Assembly (NCBI GenBank): GCA_905250025.1
Contig: CAJNOJ010000082.1
Span: forward strand, 124,001 to 188,000
DNA: 64,000 nucleotides
Direction of reading: 5' to 3'
Source: Adineta ricciae
Taxonomy: Eukaryota; Rotifera; Eurotatoria; Adinetida; Adinetidae
Under the pieces are notes generated by a model. It did no database searches, was not told the DNA's origin, and worked only from the letters and a program-made list of their open reading frames with translations. Shown here piece after piece: positions 24,446 through 36,700 of this stretch (position 1 is its first letter; every line of letters begins with the position of its first letter). The position numbers were made by a program, and so were the translations under genes.

Positions 24446-24977
24446 AAAAGTTCAATGCAAGATAATGTTTCGCATAAAAACAATATTCTTTTTTTGTGAA
24501 CTGTGTGTAGTTTGTAGCTTTCTACTTCGTGTGCTCACGTTTTGTTTTGTTTTTCTTCGTAAATAGGTAGATGAGAAATCATACAATAACATGTAGAACA
24601 GTGCGCCCATCTGTATATGGCTTATATCTTTGGTTTTCTTTCTTCATTCTCGTTTTATTTTCAGTGTTGTTTGAGTTTCGCTGCCTTTACTTCTTTTTAC
24701 TCCTTATTCTTCATTTCAAAGTATCTTGTCCGAAAAAAAAACACGAAAATATATATTCACTAAAATAACATCTCGCGCACTATGCCTACGTGTGTCTTTC
24801 TTTCGATTCGACACCATAGACATCCGAAGATTATGTGTATTATATTTAGTTCTCAACTGCCATCGAACGGACTCGTTATTATCGCTCGAGAACAATCTGA
24901 AGGACAAGGTAGTCGACAATGAAAAGAAAACATCCAGTACATATGATAGGCGTTTGTTTTGCTTTTGCAATGTGTAG
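24446..24977. other. Spacer between transporter and biotin-ligase fragment
   Basis: T-rich 3' UTR-like sequence followed by AT-rich DNA. I looked here for the missing N-terminal exons of the biotin protein ligase and found none that encode the expected substrate-binding start of its catalytic domain. Confidence 0.45.
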
Positions 24978-25859
24978 GACGTGGAACTAATCAATGGACA
25001 TCTCCATTAGGTTGCGCTTTGTTTACCATTTGTTTTGATGTTCATTTATCAAGTCTGTTGGGACAACGTTTATCTTTATTACAACTTCTAGCAAGTGTTG
25101 CTGTTTTACAAGCAATCGAAAGAACACCTGAATATAAGGTATGATAATCGTAAAAGTTTATTGAATTACCTCGAATGATAGTAGACGAATCGTTTGTTTT
25201 CATTCGTTTTTCTTCCAGGCGCTGAATGTTCGAATTAAATGGCCAAATGACATTTTCATAGGAAATGATTTTACAAAATTAGGTGGTATTCTAGCAACAT
25301 CATCAATTTGTGGTAATTTTGCCTCGATTAATCTTGGTAAATACTATGATTACATTAAATCGAAAGATTGTTTCAAATTGACCTTTGTTTGTACTTAGGC
25401 ATCGGTGTGAATGTTTCCAACACTCAACCATCAACATGCATCAATGATTCGATTGATCAACAGAAGCCAACGTTGAATTTGCCTCATTTTACAACTGAAG
25501 AATTTATCGGTCGAACAGTTGGTTATTTGCAAGAATGGGTTTCGCAATTATCCCAATCAAATATCCGGCAAGCAGCGATTGCCATACATAATTTTTATCA
25601 ATTCTATGAATCCCATTGGATGCATCAGTAAGATCGAAGAAATCAGACTATTGTATCTACAAATAGTTCCGTTCTTATCGTAAATAGGAACCAAGAGGTC
25701 TTCGTGGACAAATGGCAAGAAAAAGTAACGATTATTGGTATTGACGAATATGGATTTTTGCGAGTTCGCAAATCATCCAATGGAGAAACTCTTACACTTC
25801 ATACTGATGTGCATAGTTTTGATGTTCGTCAGAATATCATTCGTGAAAAAGCTATTTGA
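24978..25859 (+). CDS. HLCS: Biotin protein ligase / holocarboxylase synthetase, C-terminal part only
   Basis: Four exons, 24978-25138, 25219-25336, 25399-25627 and 25688-25859, splice in phase. They begin inside the catalytic domain: GRGTNQWTSPLGCALF corresponds to the GRG biotin/ATP loop, followed by LLASVAV, the catalytic-lysine block RIKWPNDI, KLGGIL, GIGVNVSN and the C-terminal SH3-like cap (IIGIDEYGFLRV). Family role: biotinylation of carboxylases in cytosol and mitochondria. The N-terminal half (usually several hundred residues) and the first strands of the catalytic domain are not found upstream, where the sugar transporter ends 530 bp away. The gene is therefore truncated, rearranged, or has distant 5' exons. 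Confidence 0.8.
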
Positions 25860-27872
25860 TTAACAGTTGATTTCACATTATGCAAAACAATATTGACACG
25901 ATTCATATGTGTGTGTGTGTCATTTGGATTTGCCGGCTTTCGTGTGATATTTAAGATATCATTCTATGATTTTGTATTCGAAACAAATAAAAAGAAAAGA
26001 AATTATTACTCAAAACTTCCTCTTTGACATTTGATAGGACATTTACTTATAATAATATTTACATAAGATCATCTTAAATATATTGACAAAATATGTACAA
26101 CAAATTAAACTGTTTTATGTCTACTACCCGTCCTGTACTCTCAGAAACAGATTGATTGACGAAGACATTTCAATTATAGTTCTAATATATAGTGGTGTCT
26201 ATCCATAGAAGATGTCACATGAAGAAATCGACTCTCTGAAATGTTTGTATTACTTCCAACCTTTAATTGCCATGTCTTGCACAAGCAAGAAATCGACGCA
26301 ATGTATTAACCACGTTCTTCCTACGATGAAAATAATGACAATAAAAGCATCTTTGTTGTTCTAACGTATCCTATTACATACTGATCAGCATCTGATGAAG
26401 ATAATTTACATCTATTTATACATCATTGATAGAAGAGAAGAAATCGAAGATGAGTGGTTCTTATGGAAAAATATTTTGAGTACATGCACTCAGGATATCG
26501 ATCGTCATCTGTGGTGAACAGAGTATTTCACACATATTTATTTTGCAATTCTGTCTTTGACAATTGCTCGTTTATAAGGAAATTCGAATCTATTAGTTGG
26601 ACTAATGTAATCAATAATATCAACAAACATAACGTATCTATCATCAGGACCAGCTAATCGAGCATTATCGTCTTGTTTTTATACTAGACTTTTTTGTTTA
26701 TTTTACCAACTTAATCATTGTTCCTATGCATGTAGTGTAACTACTTAATTATATTTGCTATATTAAGTCTTCTATGTTATATATTTGGTGCATCTAAAAT
26801 AAGATCATAGATCTTTTTGTATTCTGCTGATAAATTAGAATAAATCGATTAAATGTGAGAAATTCTCTGATCTATGCACAAACCATTCTACCCATAAGTT
26901 CTATCATATGCATATCTGAATAGGATAGAATTAGATCGTTCATAGTTTTCTCTAGAGACTTAATGGATACTATTTACGAAAAACACAAGAAATTTGTATG
27001 AACGTACATGAAATCTTATTTCCCAAGATTTGTGTATTGCTATTCTTATTGATCTATAGGGTATTTTATAATAAGACGTTATCAATCACCTAGAGTAGAG
27101 ATTATTCACGCGTCTGACAATGCACTATTTTCCATATATCATTGATTGATTACATGTAAATGAACTCATCATTCAGTATAAGAGATCGAATGTTTTAGTA
27201 GATACATTTAAAAAAAATTTCTATTATAGATGGCAGGCGTAATCAGTTGATGCGTCATGAGATGACTCATGCAGCACGGAAAAAACCAACTACAAAAAAG
27301 CCTTCAATTTCAAAACAGATTTAGATTGTATTCAAGAATATTCGGTGTCGTGTACACAGTGTTAAATACCAGAACCTACGAAGTATAAATTTTTATTGAG
27401 AATAGCTTTGTACTTTTTAGCGTAACCCTGTCATTTCATTTGGAAGCTTTTAGAAATGAGTAACGTCAGGTAGATTTATGCAATGCATAACAGTGGGACA
27501 GAGTGTTAGTTTTCCTTTCGAATGTTCTTTTTATCTGAGTCATGTAGTGCTATTGTTAAATGTGATTTCCCTACTGAAGGTATGTTACTGAAATATCTCA
27601 GATGTTATATAAGAGCTGTGGTTTCTTTGGGAAAATTCCCTTTACAGGTTTGGTTATTTCCTTTTAGTTTTGTTTTTCTTCCTATTTAGTCGTCCTCATG
27701 TTGGAGAATAATTAATCATGCTCGAAACCTTTTTTCTTTTTCGCGTTTATAACGATCAATCTATGACTTTTTGTTACTCATCTTGATGAATAACTGATGA
27801 AAGAAAACTTTATTAGTATTTATTGCAGATTTGAAGACTTATCGAATATAGACTGTTATTTTTCTGAGCAAA
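25860..27872. other. Two-kilobase AT-rich intergenic region
   Basis: AATAAA near 25986 fits the polyadenylation site of the biotin-ligase gene. The remainder is AT-rich with no frame longer than about 67 codons and no recognised domain, tRNA, repeat array or transposon end. Confidence 0.5.
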
Positions 27873-29540
27873 ATGACTACGAGCAAACCTTTAAAAGCAG
27901 GTGATCAAATGAAAACGCCTCCATCATCTGAATTTTTGTCCTACGGATATTCAGTATACGAAATGGAAAAAGTACCAGACAAATGGAAGTGTGTTTTTTG
28001 CTCGGGTATTATCAAAGAGCCTGTTCAATTTGTAGAATGTGGTGATAGAAGCTGCCGAGGTTGTTATGAATCTCGTCTAGCAGCATCACCTAATGGTAAA
28101 CTCATTTGTCCTGGGCAAGAGTGCAATGTTGAGTTTGACAAAAGTCAAGTAAGTCTTTTGTATGATTTGAATAACAATCTCCCAACGTTTATTTTTACTT
28201 AAAAGACTATGAATGATCGCGCGTTTAAACGAGAGCTCGATAAATTGGAAGTGACGTGTATACACAAAAGTGATCAGCACAGTTGCTTGTGGACGGGAGC
28301 GTTGTATACGTATCAGGTTCGTGTAAAAAAGAACTTTCGTCAGGAATGTTGTTGTGTATCTGTGTAGGAACATTTGGATGCAAATCATATTCACTTTACC
28401 TGTGATGAATGCAAGGAATCATTTTCTTCCGTCTTAGCATTAAAAGAACATCGTGAAAAATCATGTCCAAGTCTATTTCAAAGATGCCCTTTAGCTCCAT
28501 ACTGCGGCACTGACATGGTAAGTACATAAACACTTGTATGAATTCTTTTTCCATTTTCATGAATGTAGATTCGAAATGACGAATTCGATGCACATTTACT
28601 TTCTGAGAAACATCAAGAGGCGCTTGCTTTAGCTCTTATTGGAAAGTACAATGCTCCAGAAACGCATGATCAAGAACAAGATATGGACACAACATCTGCT
28701 TATAACGAACAAGAGAAACAAACATCGGAGAAACTATCTGAATTAGCTGATAAAGTACAACAACTAAATGACGATACCATCAAATTAAGTCAAGATTTTG
28801 TTAAATTAAATGAACTTCATCAAGTTGCCAGTCAAGAAGTGACTTATTTGCAAGCAGCATGTACAGAAAGAAATATTATCATGTCCAATCTGCAGCCGAA
28901 GCAAGATGCCATTCAAAAAGACATTGAACAAATCAGACAAAATCTTGAAGAAAATCAACAGATAGCGACAGACGGAACATTGACGTGGCGAATCGAGCGT
29001 GTGGCTGAAAAGATGGCTGATGCACAGTCAGAAAGACAACCAAGTATCTTCTCTCCCATGTTCTACTCTTCACCTCATGGTTATAAAATGCGTGCTCGTC
29101 TATATTTACATGGTGATGGAAATGCACGACGTACCCATATGTCTTTGTTCTTTCTTCTAGTGAAAGGAGAATACGATCCACTGTTAGCTTGGCCATTTTC
29201 ACACAAAGTTACATTCTGTTTATTTGATCAAACAGGTGCTGGACGACATATTATCGATTCTTTTCGACCTGATGTCAAGTCGAGTTCTTTTCAAAGACCA
29301 GTCAATGAGAATAATATTGCAAGCGGAATTCCGAAATTCTTTCCATTGCCAATGATTCAACAGGATGATAATCCCTATGTTCGTGACGATACAATGTTTC
29401 TCAAAATCATGATTGATATTCATGAAACTCCTAAAGTTATGTTACCATTCGTACTTAATCTTAATCCAGGCTTGCCCACCCATGTTCAGCACCACTTAAT
29501 CAGTCAAGAAAAAATCAAACAACAACAGCAACAAGCGTAG
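27873..29540 (+). CDS. TRAF-family adaptor (RING, TRAF zinc fingers, coiled coil, MATH)
   Basis: Four exons, 27873-28148, 28206-28316, 28368-28517 and 28569-29540, encode 502 residues. Order: RING-like finger (~40-86, CVFC...ECGDRSCRGC...CPGQEC), TRAF-type zinc-finger region with HxxxxC spacings (~100-180), coiled coil (~215-310, heptads with LADKVQQLNDD), and MATH/TRAF-C domain (~314-470). The MATH domain has YKMRARLYLHGDG, THMSLFFLLVKGEYD, WPFSHKVTF, SSSFQRP..NNIASG and RDDTMFLKI. It ends in a short Gln-rich tail. TRAFs trimerise through the coiled coil and MATH domain, dock on receptor tails, and signal through ubiquitination. The usual RING His (CGH) is Asp (CGD), which can still act as a zinc ligand. 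Confidence 0.93.
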
Positions 29541-31482
29541 TCGCAACATAGTCCCATATTCATATGAAAGTAGCTAACGCTATTTAGAGTTTAAAGAAAT
29601 ATTTGATGAATATCGAAATTGTTTATATTTTCGTTGTTGAAAATAACTTCGTAAAGTGGCTTTTTTCAAAACTCTTATGTCTCGTGACTCTGCTCATACT
29701 CTGTAAATTTCGACAACACAATATTTTTTAAGTGGACGGCGTATTCAAGAAATGTATCTTTACTTTCAACCTTCAATGACCAGTAAAGTATATTTCCTTG
29801 ATAAAGCCATATCTAATTCAATGAAATATGAATCTATTTGCGTGTATGGGGGGATACTTTGTTTTCAAAATTGATGAATAGATTACCAAATATGATTTTC
29901 GTATTTTCTCATGTCGGACACGCCTTTCAGAAAGAACTTGTCTCTGTAGTATAATTGAACTTGACTGAAAGGCTTTATTGAAATATTATTGTTGCCAAAT
30001 ACAAATGACCTCTTATAAAAATCATACCTTGTGCCAGTAGGAGTTCCTCTTTTGAATGTCACTCATAATCTTATCATGATTTTTATCATAGTTCTACTAC
30101 ATACTACTGTGTTATCGATAACAAAAGTTTAGAAGAACACGAGAGAGCAATCAGGGCAAGCCGTGATATTACTTGTCTTGTAGTGATGTTTACAAATAAA
30201 GGGAGAACTTCTCAAGCAACAGATGGCGTACAGTTTAATTCAATTTCTTGTTCTTTGCAGATCGAATCTTGCACTTCTTGGAAGAAAATTAATCATTAAT
30301 TTTTCTTTGTAATCTTATGAAGAAAACCTATTCTCTCGAAAAGACTTTCACGGTTCCTTTCATCACGACTATTAATAATCCTTGGTTTTTATCGTTGTTC
30401 TTCAATTTCAACAATAGAAACTCGATTACTTCTTACCTCTTTCTAATCGTACTATCGAACGAGTAAGTTCCCGTATGAAAACTTAAACGTTTAAAAAATC
30501 AATCTCGAACATATCAGAACCTTTTCCTAGAGTAACACACATTCAATCTTTATCTACTCAATTGTCACACATATAGATCAATGATTAATAATTGAAATCG
30601 TCTCCACGAGCAAAACTGTTAATACTTGATAAAATGCCACGATCTACCTGATATAAACAAACTCACAGATATTGTTAACATTCTTTCCTCTTCATTTATA
30701 AAATAGCAGAATGACGTATTACTTTATATATCTTTTTTTTCAAAGTAAAACTCATTGTTGAATATTTAATAAATTCTTTTTCCTACGAACATTCCTCATG
30801 TGACGCCATACATTCTTAAAACAGTAAATATTCTATTAATACAGACAGTTCTGTCATGGATGGACGAGATCAATAATTCAAATGAACTATATGTCATGAG
30901 AACATGATAACACATGGTAAATATTCAGTTCATATGATGAAAATGTAATGAAAAGAGTCATTTTTGACGCGTTTTGTTCTTATCTCACAGCTTTGAAAAT
31001 GTTAAGAAACGCAATACATTTATTTATTTGATTATATCATAAATTGGGTATATCCAAGCAGGAGATTTCGTCGAAGGTCAAATAGTAATGCACTGATCGT
31101 ACACATTGCGAAATAAAGGATTTACACATGAAAAAAAACTTCTATTCAGTACTTGATTTCATATGAATTAATATTGAAGTGTAATTCTTCTCAATACAAA
31201 TGTCTACGCGTTCTATTTTGCCGAAAATTGTATCCAATTGAAGATTAATCCAATTTCAGGAAAACTTTGTTCCTAATGTTCTGACCTCTGGACTCTTAGG
31301 TCGTTTATTCAAACATAACGATTCTGATTTAACTACTGACAGCGTGCAGACAGACAGTTAGTTCTTTTCTCCGCATTAATCGATTTAGCGACACATTCGG
31401 AAAACATATGATTATTAAATATATCTGCATTGACAACATTTATATAAGAAAAAAAAACTCGGTTAGATTATAAAACGTGTCC

Positions 31483-31504
31483 TATATATCCATATGGATA
31501 TATA
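31483..31504. repeat. 22-bp perfect AT-rich palindrome
   Basis: The sequence TATATATCCATATGGATATATA (split here as TATATATCCAT / ATGGATATATA) is its own reverse complement and can form a cruciform. Function unknown; it lies far from both flanking genes. Confidence 0.7.
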
Positions 31505-32099
31505 TAGAACACGATGATAACATGAAATGCGCGTTGTGTATATCTCGAGATATATATTTATTAAGCAAAAAGGTTTTGTAAGAAAGTATACACTTGTTCC
31601 CAGTGGGAATGTTCGATCTTCGTTTGCCTGCTCTTAACTAGTTGATTCTCGCATGTTATTTCGTCCTTCCTTTTGACTTATTCTGTTAATTATTGCCATC
31701 AATTTTGTACGGATGTCGTTCCGAAAAATAAATCACCTTGAAGAGCCGTCACTCGCACTAAATGCATCTCGAGAATAACAATAACAGAATAAATTGTCAG
31801 CAGGCATGTCGTCATAATTTTATACATGAATATATTAATGAAAACCGCCTTGTCTTCTTCTTCTTTTTCATCTTTTCTATTGCACTAGCATTTCTATTAC
31901 GATTCTCAATTGTAATGCTGTTCATAGCTTACTCTTTTTCCCCTATTTTATTCATTTTTCTGTTTCTTTTCTTGACATGCGTTATAACTTTTCAATTACG
32001 TGTCGCTTCATTGTTTCCGGTAGCAAATGCATCGAGAATCTATATATTTATATGCCTATATAGAACGGAGGTATTGAAAAGAAGAGAGAAAGAGAAAAA

Positions 32100-32100
32100 N
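32100..32100. other. Undetermined base (N)
   Basis: The only ambiguous base noted. It follows a purine-rich stretch and marks a local sequencing or assembly uncertainty. Confidence 0.95.
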
Positions 32101-32967
32101 GAAATCTTTTGAAACGATATTCAATGTTGGAAAGTTTCCTTGACCATGAATTTCAATGGGATTTTCAAGCAACGAACATAATTTATTTACATGACGATTT
32201 TGTAATGTTGAAAAACATGAACGTTTATTAGTATTATTTGATCCGTTGTTTGATTTATTAGTCGAATTTGTTGACTCAATGCCTATTGCCTAATTCGAAC
32301 GTTGTGCTACTATGCTTTAGTTTCTTTCTTTTAGCGTTCAACCGAAAGAACGTCAGACGGAAATCTTTCTGTATATATGAGCGCTCTTGCACACATAAGC
32401 ACGTTTTTGTGCCAACCTACGCATATATGACGAGAAATCTTTTGTGCGAACATAGAATGACAATTGTGTTGTTCGATAGTGATGACGACAATGGCAGCAA
32501 CTTGTTCTTCGGCTTTCCTATTGAAGCTCGCTAACGAAAGCGAAGAATAGATAGAATACTAGTAGAAACGCTATTTTTTATTGATGACCTTTTTTCCCTC
32601 TCGTTCTTCCCTTCACGTTCTCCGTTATTAACAACGTTATTGCAGAAAGATAATGACAAAGAACGTGGGCGCGTTGCCGTACCATATAGAAAAACAGAAA
32701 CGCATACATAAAAAGAAAGAACTAAGAGAAAGAGAAAAAACTGTAAGAGAACGAGAAAAGACGAGATTAATCGAGCTAGTTCTTTTCTACTTTTCTTTCT
32801 CTCTCCTTCCATCTTTCTTTCCTTCATTCGCCTACATTCGATTATTACTCGTAGGCCGGTCTGAGCACCGTTTTTTCATTTAGCAACGTTCAGTCTATCA
32901 CTCTATTATTGCAGATCAACAAGCAGTCAGTTTCTTTCGTAATTCTTCTATTTTTCAGATACAACGA

Positions 32968-34951
32968 ATGAGTTCTACTGATGATTCTTATTCAATGACT
33001 TCTTCATTATCGTCTTCGCTCGATCAAACTCCCCTATCATCGCTTTCCGCAGCATCCAGTTATGCATCGTTAGTTAATTGTGATGAAACCAACTCCGTTC
33101 ACAGTGAATCGCAGCATCACTACCAACCAGCACAACAACAAGCACAATATTCCGAGAAAAAGATGAAAAAAGATTCGAAATATCATTCGGCATCTGAGTC
33201 AACAAATTCGACTAATAAATCAAACAACGGATCAAATAATACTAATAAACGTTCATGTTTTTCAACATTACAAAATCGTCATGTAAATAAATTATGTTCG
33301 TTACTTGAAAATCCCATTGAAATTCATGGTCAAGGAAACTTTCCAACATTAAATATCGTTTCAAAAGATTTCCTAATCGAACTACGACAAGCATTTCATG
33401 TAAATCAGATCGACATCAAAGATGTGCGTCTCAATGGAGGTATGAACTAACGAACAAAAAAACAAAACATCAAAGATAATTCTGTTCGTTCGTTTAGGTG
33501 CCGCTTCCTATGTCTTAACACACGATAAATCTTTCTCCTATTCTGATATTGACTTCATATTTCGTTGTGATTTATCATCTGAATCAACATGGACACAAAT
33601 CAAAACAACTGTCTGTGAATGTTTAGCGCGACATATATCTTCGACAAATTCATCGACTCAATTATCATTTTCTCCAATTATTATTCAAGCAGCATATGTA
33701 GAAAAAGTTGTGCGTGTCAGTAATCCATCGACGAACGATTCCTGGGCTCTGATGTCGTTGTGTAATGTCAATGGACAAAATATCGAGTTGAAATTTGTCG
33801 ATCGGCTGAAAAGACAATTTCAATTCAGTGTGGATTCGTTTCAAATTCTTCTCGATCCACTGCTTGATCATTATGAACAGATATCGAAATATCAACAAAC
33901 ATCGAATAAAAAGCAACTATATTACAATCAATATAATTATCATTCCAAACAATCCTATGGTAAGTATCAGCTGGTCTTGAGAAGAAAAAAAAACGAACGG
34001 CAGCTGTAGTTTACTGATGTGATTCTTTTCCGTCCTGAATCGTGTGCTCTTTTTTACTTATCAATCAAAGTATAGACGAGAGACTTGCTTGTGTTTTTGT
34101 ATTCAGATCGCGTGCGGCAAAAAAAGAGTTGAGTGGGCGAATAGAAGAGCCTTAATCAGTGTAGAACTACAGATAAAAAAAGGGATATATACATGTAACT
34201 AATAAAAACCCACGCGATGAATAAGATCAATTGCATATTAAAACGCACTTCAAATAAATGAAATGATGTTTTCTCTCTAGATCATCGTTCATCGAAGAAT
34301 AATCGTTATTCATCAATACATCGTTTACCATCCATATCAGTCGAATGTGTTTATGGAAGTTTCGAAAGTGCTCTAACCCATCTGAATCGACGATTGATTG
34401 CCACAACATCACCGGAACGTATCTGTGGTGGAGGATTATTGAAATATTGTCTTCTGTTAACACGAGGTTATCGTCCATATGATAATGGCATTGCGTCATG
34501 GCAATTGGAAAAGTTAATGTGTTCAAGATTCTTCATTGATTATGCTGATATAAGTGAACAAGAATATAAATTATTAGCTTTTCTCTCTTCACATTTCTCC
34601 AATAATGATTCAGCGAAATATCGTTACTTGTTACAACTACGTTTAATTATCGAACGTAGTACAGTTTGTTTAATGGCACATGAACGGAATCTAACGTTGA
34701 CATTGATAACCCAACTCGCAACGGATTATTATTACCGTTTATATGATGAATACAATAACAATTATAATCTTAATGGTGAAACAACAACTGCTGAAGTCAC
34801 TGTACCAAATTCCATAACCATCGACGTGATTTATCACAACGAATGGGACGAATGGAAAACTTTACATACTCCAGCGAAAAAATCCATACAATCACAACAA
34901 GAACAAGAAAAACAACAACAAGAACAGCAACAACAACAACAGGATAACTAG
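32968..34951 (+). CDS. TENT5: TENT5 (FAM46) terminal nucleotidyltransferase
   Basis: Three exons, 32968-33439, 33498-33959 and 34281-34951, encode 534 residues. A ~100-residue Ser/Asn-rich leader precedes the conserved core: IHGQGNFPTL, DVRLNGGAASYVL, the catalytic DxD in SDIDFIF (~residue 172), VELKFVD-like IELKFVDRLKRQF, FSVDSFQILLDPLL, ICGGGLLKYCLLL, MCSRFFIDY and STVCLMAHER. This is the noncanonical poly(A) polymerase family that extends mRNA poly(A) tails in the cytoplasm, often for secretory mRNAs. The gene is longer than vertebrate TENT5 (~400 residues) because of the leader, an insert after LLDP and a Gln-rich C-terminal tail. The second intron (321 bp) is long for this locus. Confidence 0.93.
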
Positions 34952-35828
34952 TCAAGAAGTTCAAGTAATTATCTATAGAATATCCGGTCATATGATCATT
35001 CCTGATCCAGATAGTTTTAGCCAGTATTTGATTTATTTTCCTCATCGTCTATCAACTGTTGTGATTGTACAGACATGCTGAAAAATCATTGATCGATTCG
35101 AAATGAAACACACACGACTTCTGTATTATTTATTTGTATGTATATGTACATGTCATCATCTTCTTCTTGATATTATTATTTAAAAAAAAGAGAATTTTTC
35201 TTTTGTTTGTTTTCTTATTCCTATTATTTTATTCCTCTTATTATGTTTTTCTGTTTTATTGTTCGACAATACACTAGAAAAACACAGGTCGCGAATCATT
35301 TGAAAAAATGAGAGAAGAAAAAAAAAACTTTTATCAATACTAATACAGCCTATTTTTTATGTCGTTACCGTTTGTTTTTTGTTGTTTCTCTCTGGTGCGT
35401 TTGAAAACACTTTTCGTCTCTATTTTGGACATATAAAGAAAAAAAAAGACAGATAAATTATGTAAATAAATAAAAAAAAGAAATTAGTTCCACATATCGT
35501 TCTCTTCTCTGCCAATGAACAATACACTTTCGCATAACAAATCAAAAGTACTTGCTAAGAAAGCGATGGTTTTTTTATTGATCAATGGCAATTATTTTAC
35601 CTGAAGATGCTCATTTGCGTTTATTAGTTTTATTATGATCGATTTGTACTATTACAATTACATATATTTTTCATTCAATATCGATTTAGTTTTGCTTGCA
35701 TGACACGTCATCTGAAATGTTTTTTAGCTTTCCTAATACAAACATTTTCGCTGTTTATGCTGAGAAATTCATCGAAAGAGAAAGCGAAGTTCTTTGTTTG
35801 CATTTGAATTCGATTAGAAGTGAAAAGC
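34952..35828. other. Intergenic, TENT5 3' UTR
   Basis: T-rich 3' UTR-like sequence with AATAAA repeats near 35463-35472. No coding sequence recognised until the DKNYY-repeat frame. Confidence 0.5.
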
Positions 35829-36197
35829 ATGTTTCAGGATCGATCGGGTTATGTCAGTGATGGAATTCACGTTTATTATCGCGGACAACGGATCGATTCG
35901 ATGATCGCCATGGCATTTGAAGATCTCGACTTCGGATATGCTCGTGATCCTTTCCGAGTCTACTATGCCGGCCATGTGATCGATGGTGCACATTCGCATT
36001 CGTTCGAAACGCTCAAAGATGGATACGCCAAAGATGCTTATCATGTTTATTACGAAGGTGTCAAAATGGCTGGATTAATGTCATCAACGTTTACGACGTT
36101 AGGCAATGGGTATGCGAAAGACGCATCGAATGTTTATTATCATGGTCGCAAAAGTGAAGGTACTGATTGTCATCTATTTCAATCAAATTCGACATGA
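35829..36197 (+). CDS. DKNYY-repeat protein, bacterial-type
   Basis: A single 122-residue frame with no intron. It is built from about four imperfect ~35-residue repeats, each with a (V)YY segment, a Gly, a Phe-x-x-L element and GYAKDA: GIHVYYRGQ, FRVYYAGHV, YHVYYEGVK, SNVYYHGRK, with FEDLDFGYARD, FETLKDGYAKD and FTTLGNGYAKD between. This matches DKNYY-family repeats, which are found mainly in bacteria and whose function is unknown. The start is the first ATG; an in-frame GTG nine bases upstream is an alternative. Horizontal acquisition is plausible because bdelloids carry many such genes, but I infer this only from the family's usual distribution. Confidence 0.65.
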   Translation: MFQDRSGYVSDGIHVYYRGQRIDSMIAMAFEDLDFGYARDPFRVYYAGHVIDGAHSHSFETLKDGYAKDAYHVYYEGVKMAGLMSSTFTTLGNGYAKDASNVYYHGRKSEGTDCHLFQSNST

Positions 36198-36700
36198 TTC
36201 ATTTGTATACGTTTCTCGTACAGTAATCGAACGAAAAAAGACGTAATTGAAAATAAATCATTAGCATATATAACTGATAATCTACGTTTGTTGACAGGCA
36301 TAAACATGATTATTTTCATGCCTGTCGTATTTCTCGGTGCGGTGAAACATTTTTCCGAATCACATTTTTGAAATACCTGCGTAGCATATCTAGTTATATG
36401 TAAATAATTGATCATTAGTATGGAATATATGATTGGGTGAATAGATGACAGATGTACATACACTCAACTGATAAGATAGCACGGATGATGAATCTAAGCA
36501 AGAATAAAAATAATTATGACAAACTGTAAAGAAGAAAACTGAAAGGTAAACAGCATTCACCTGTAAAATTGCTCTTCCTTCCCTCTGATGTCCTTCATAA
36601 ATTGAAAAATAAATCACGCCAATAGTATCATCAAAATTGTTCTGACTTTCTTTAATATACATTCATTACTAGTATTTGCGTATCTAGACTTGCTTTCAAT
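36198..36700. other. Short intergenic region
   Basis: AT-rich spacer between the DKNYY-repeat gene and the phosphatase. An inverted pair around 36297-36325 (GGCATAAACATG and CATGCCTG) could form a small hairpin. Minus-strand frames here are not convincing. Confidence 0.4.

Larger units (their letters stand above)
29541..32967. other. Largest intergenic region (3.4 kb)
   Basis: AT-rich DNA between the TRAF and TENT5 genes. It includes a 22-bp palindrome near 31483, an ambiguous base at 32100, and purine-rich then pyrimidine-rich tracts at about 32695-32830. Frames here are low-complexity (for example the Phe-rich frame at 31762-32112). Possible 5' UTR exons of TENT5 lie near 32915-32967, where TTGCAG and TTTTTCAG acceptor-like sites occur. 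Confidence 0.45.

Noticed and set aside
31762-32112. 116-codon plus-strand frame rich in Phe/Leu/Ile, seemingly a membrane protein
   Set aside because: Hydrophobicity comes from T-rich DNA; the frame runs across an ambiguous base and has no family signature.
25860-32967. Search for tRN A genes, CRISPR-like arrays and transposon ends in long gene-poor stretches
   Set aside because: No B-box-like GGTTCGAATCC, no regular repeat-spacer pattern, and no terminal inverted repeats with coding sequence were seen by eye; a covariance-model or repeat search could still find weak ones.
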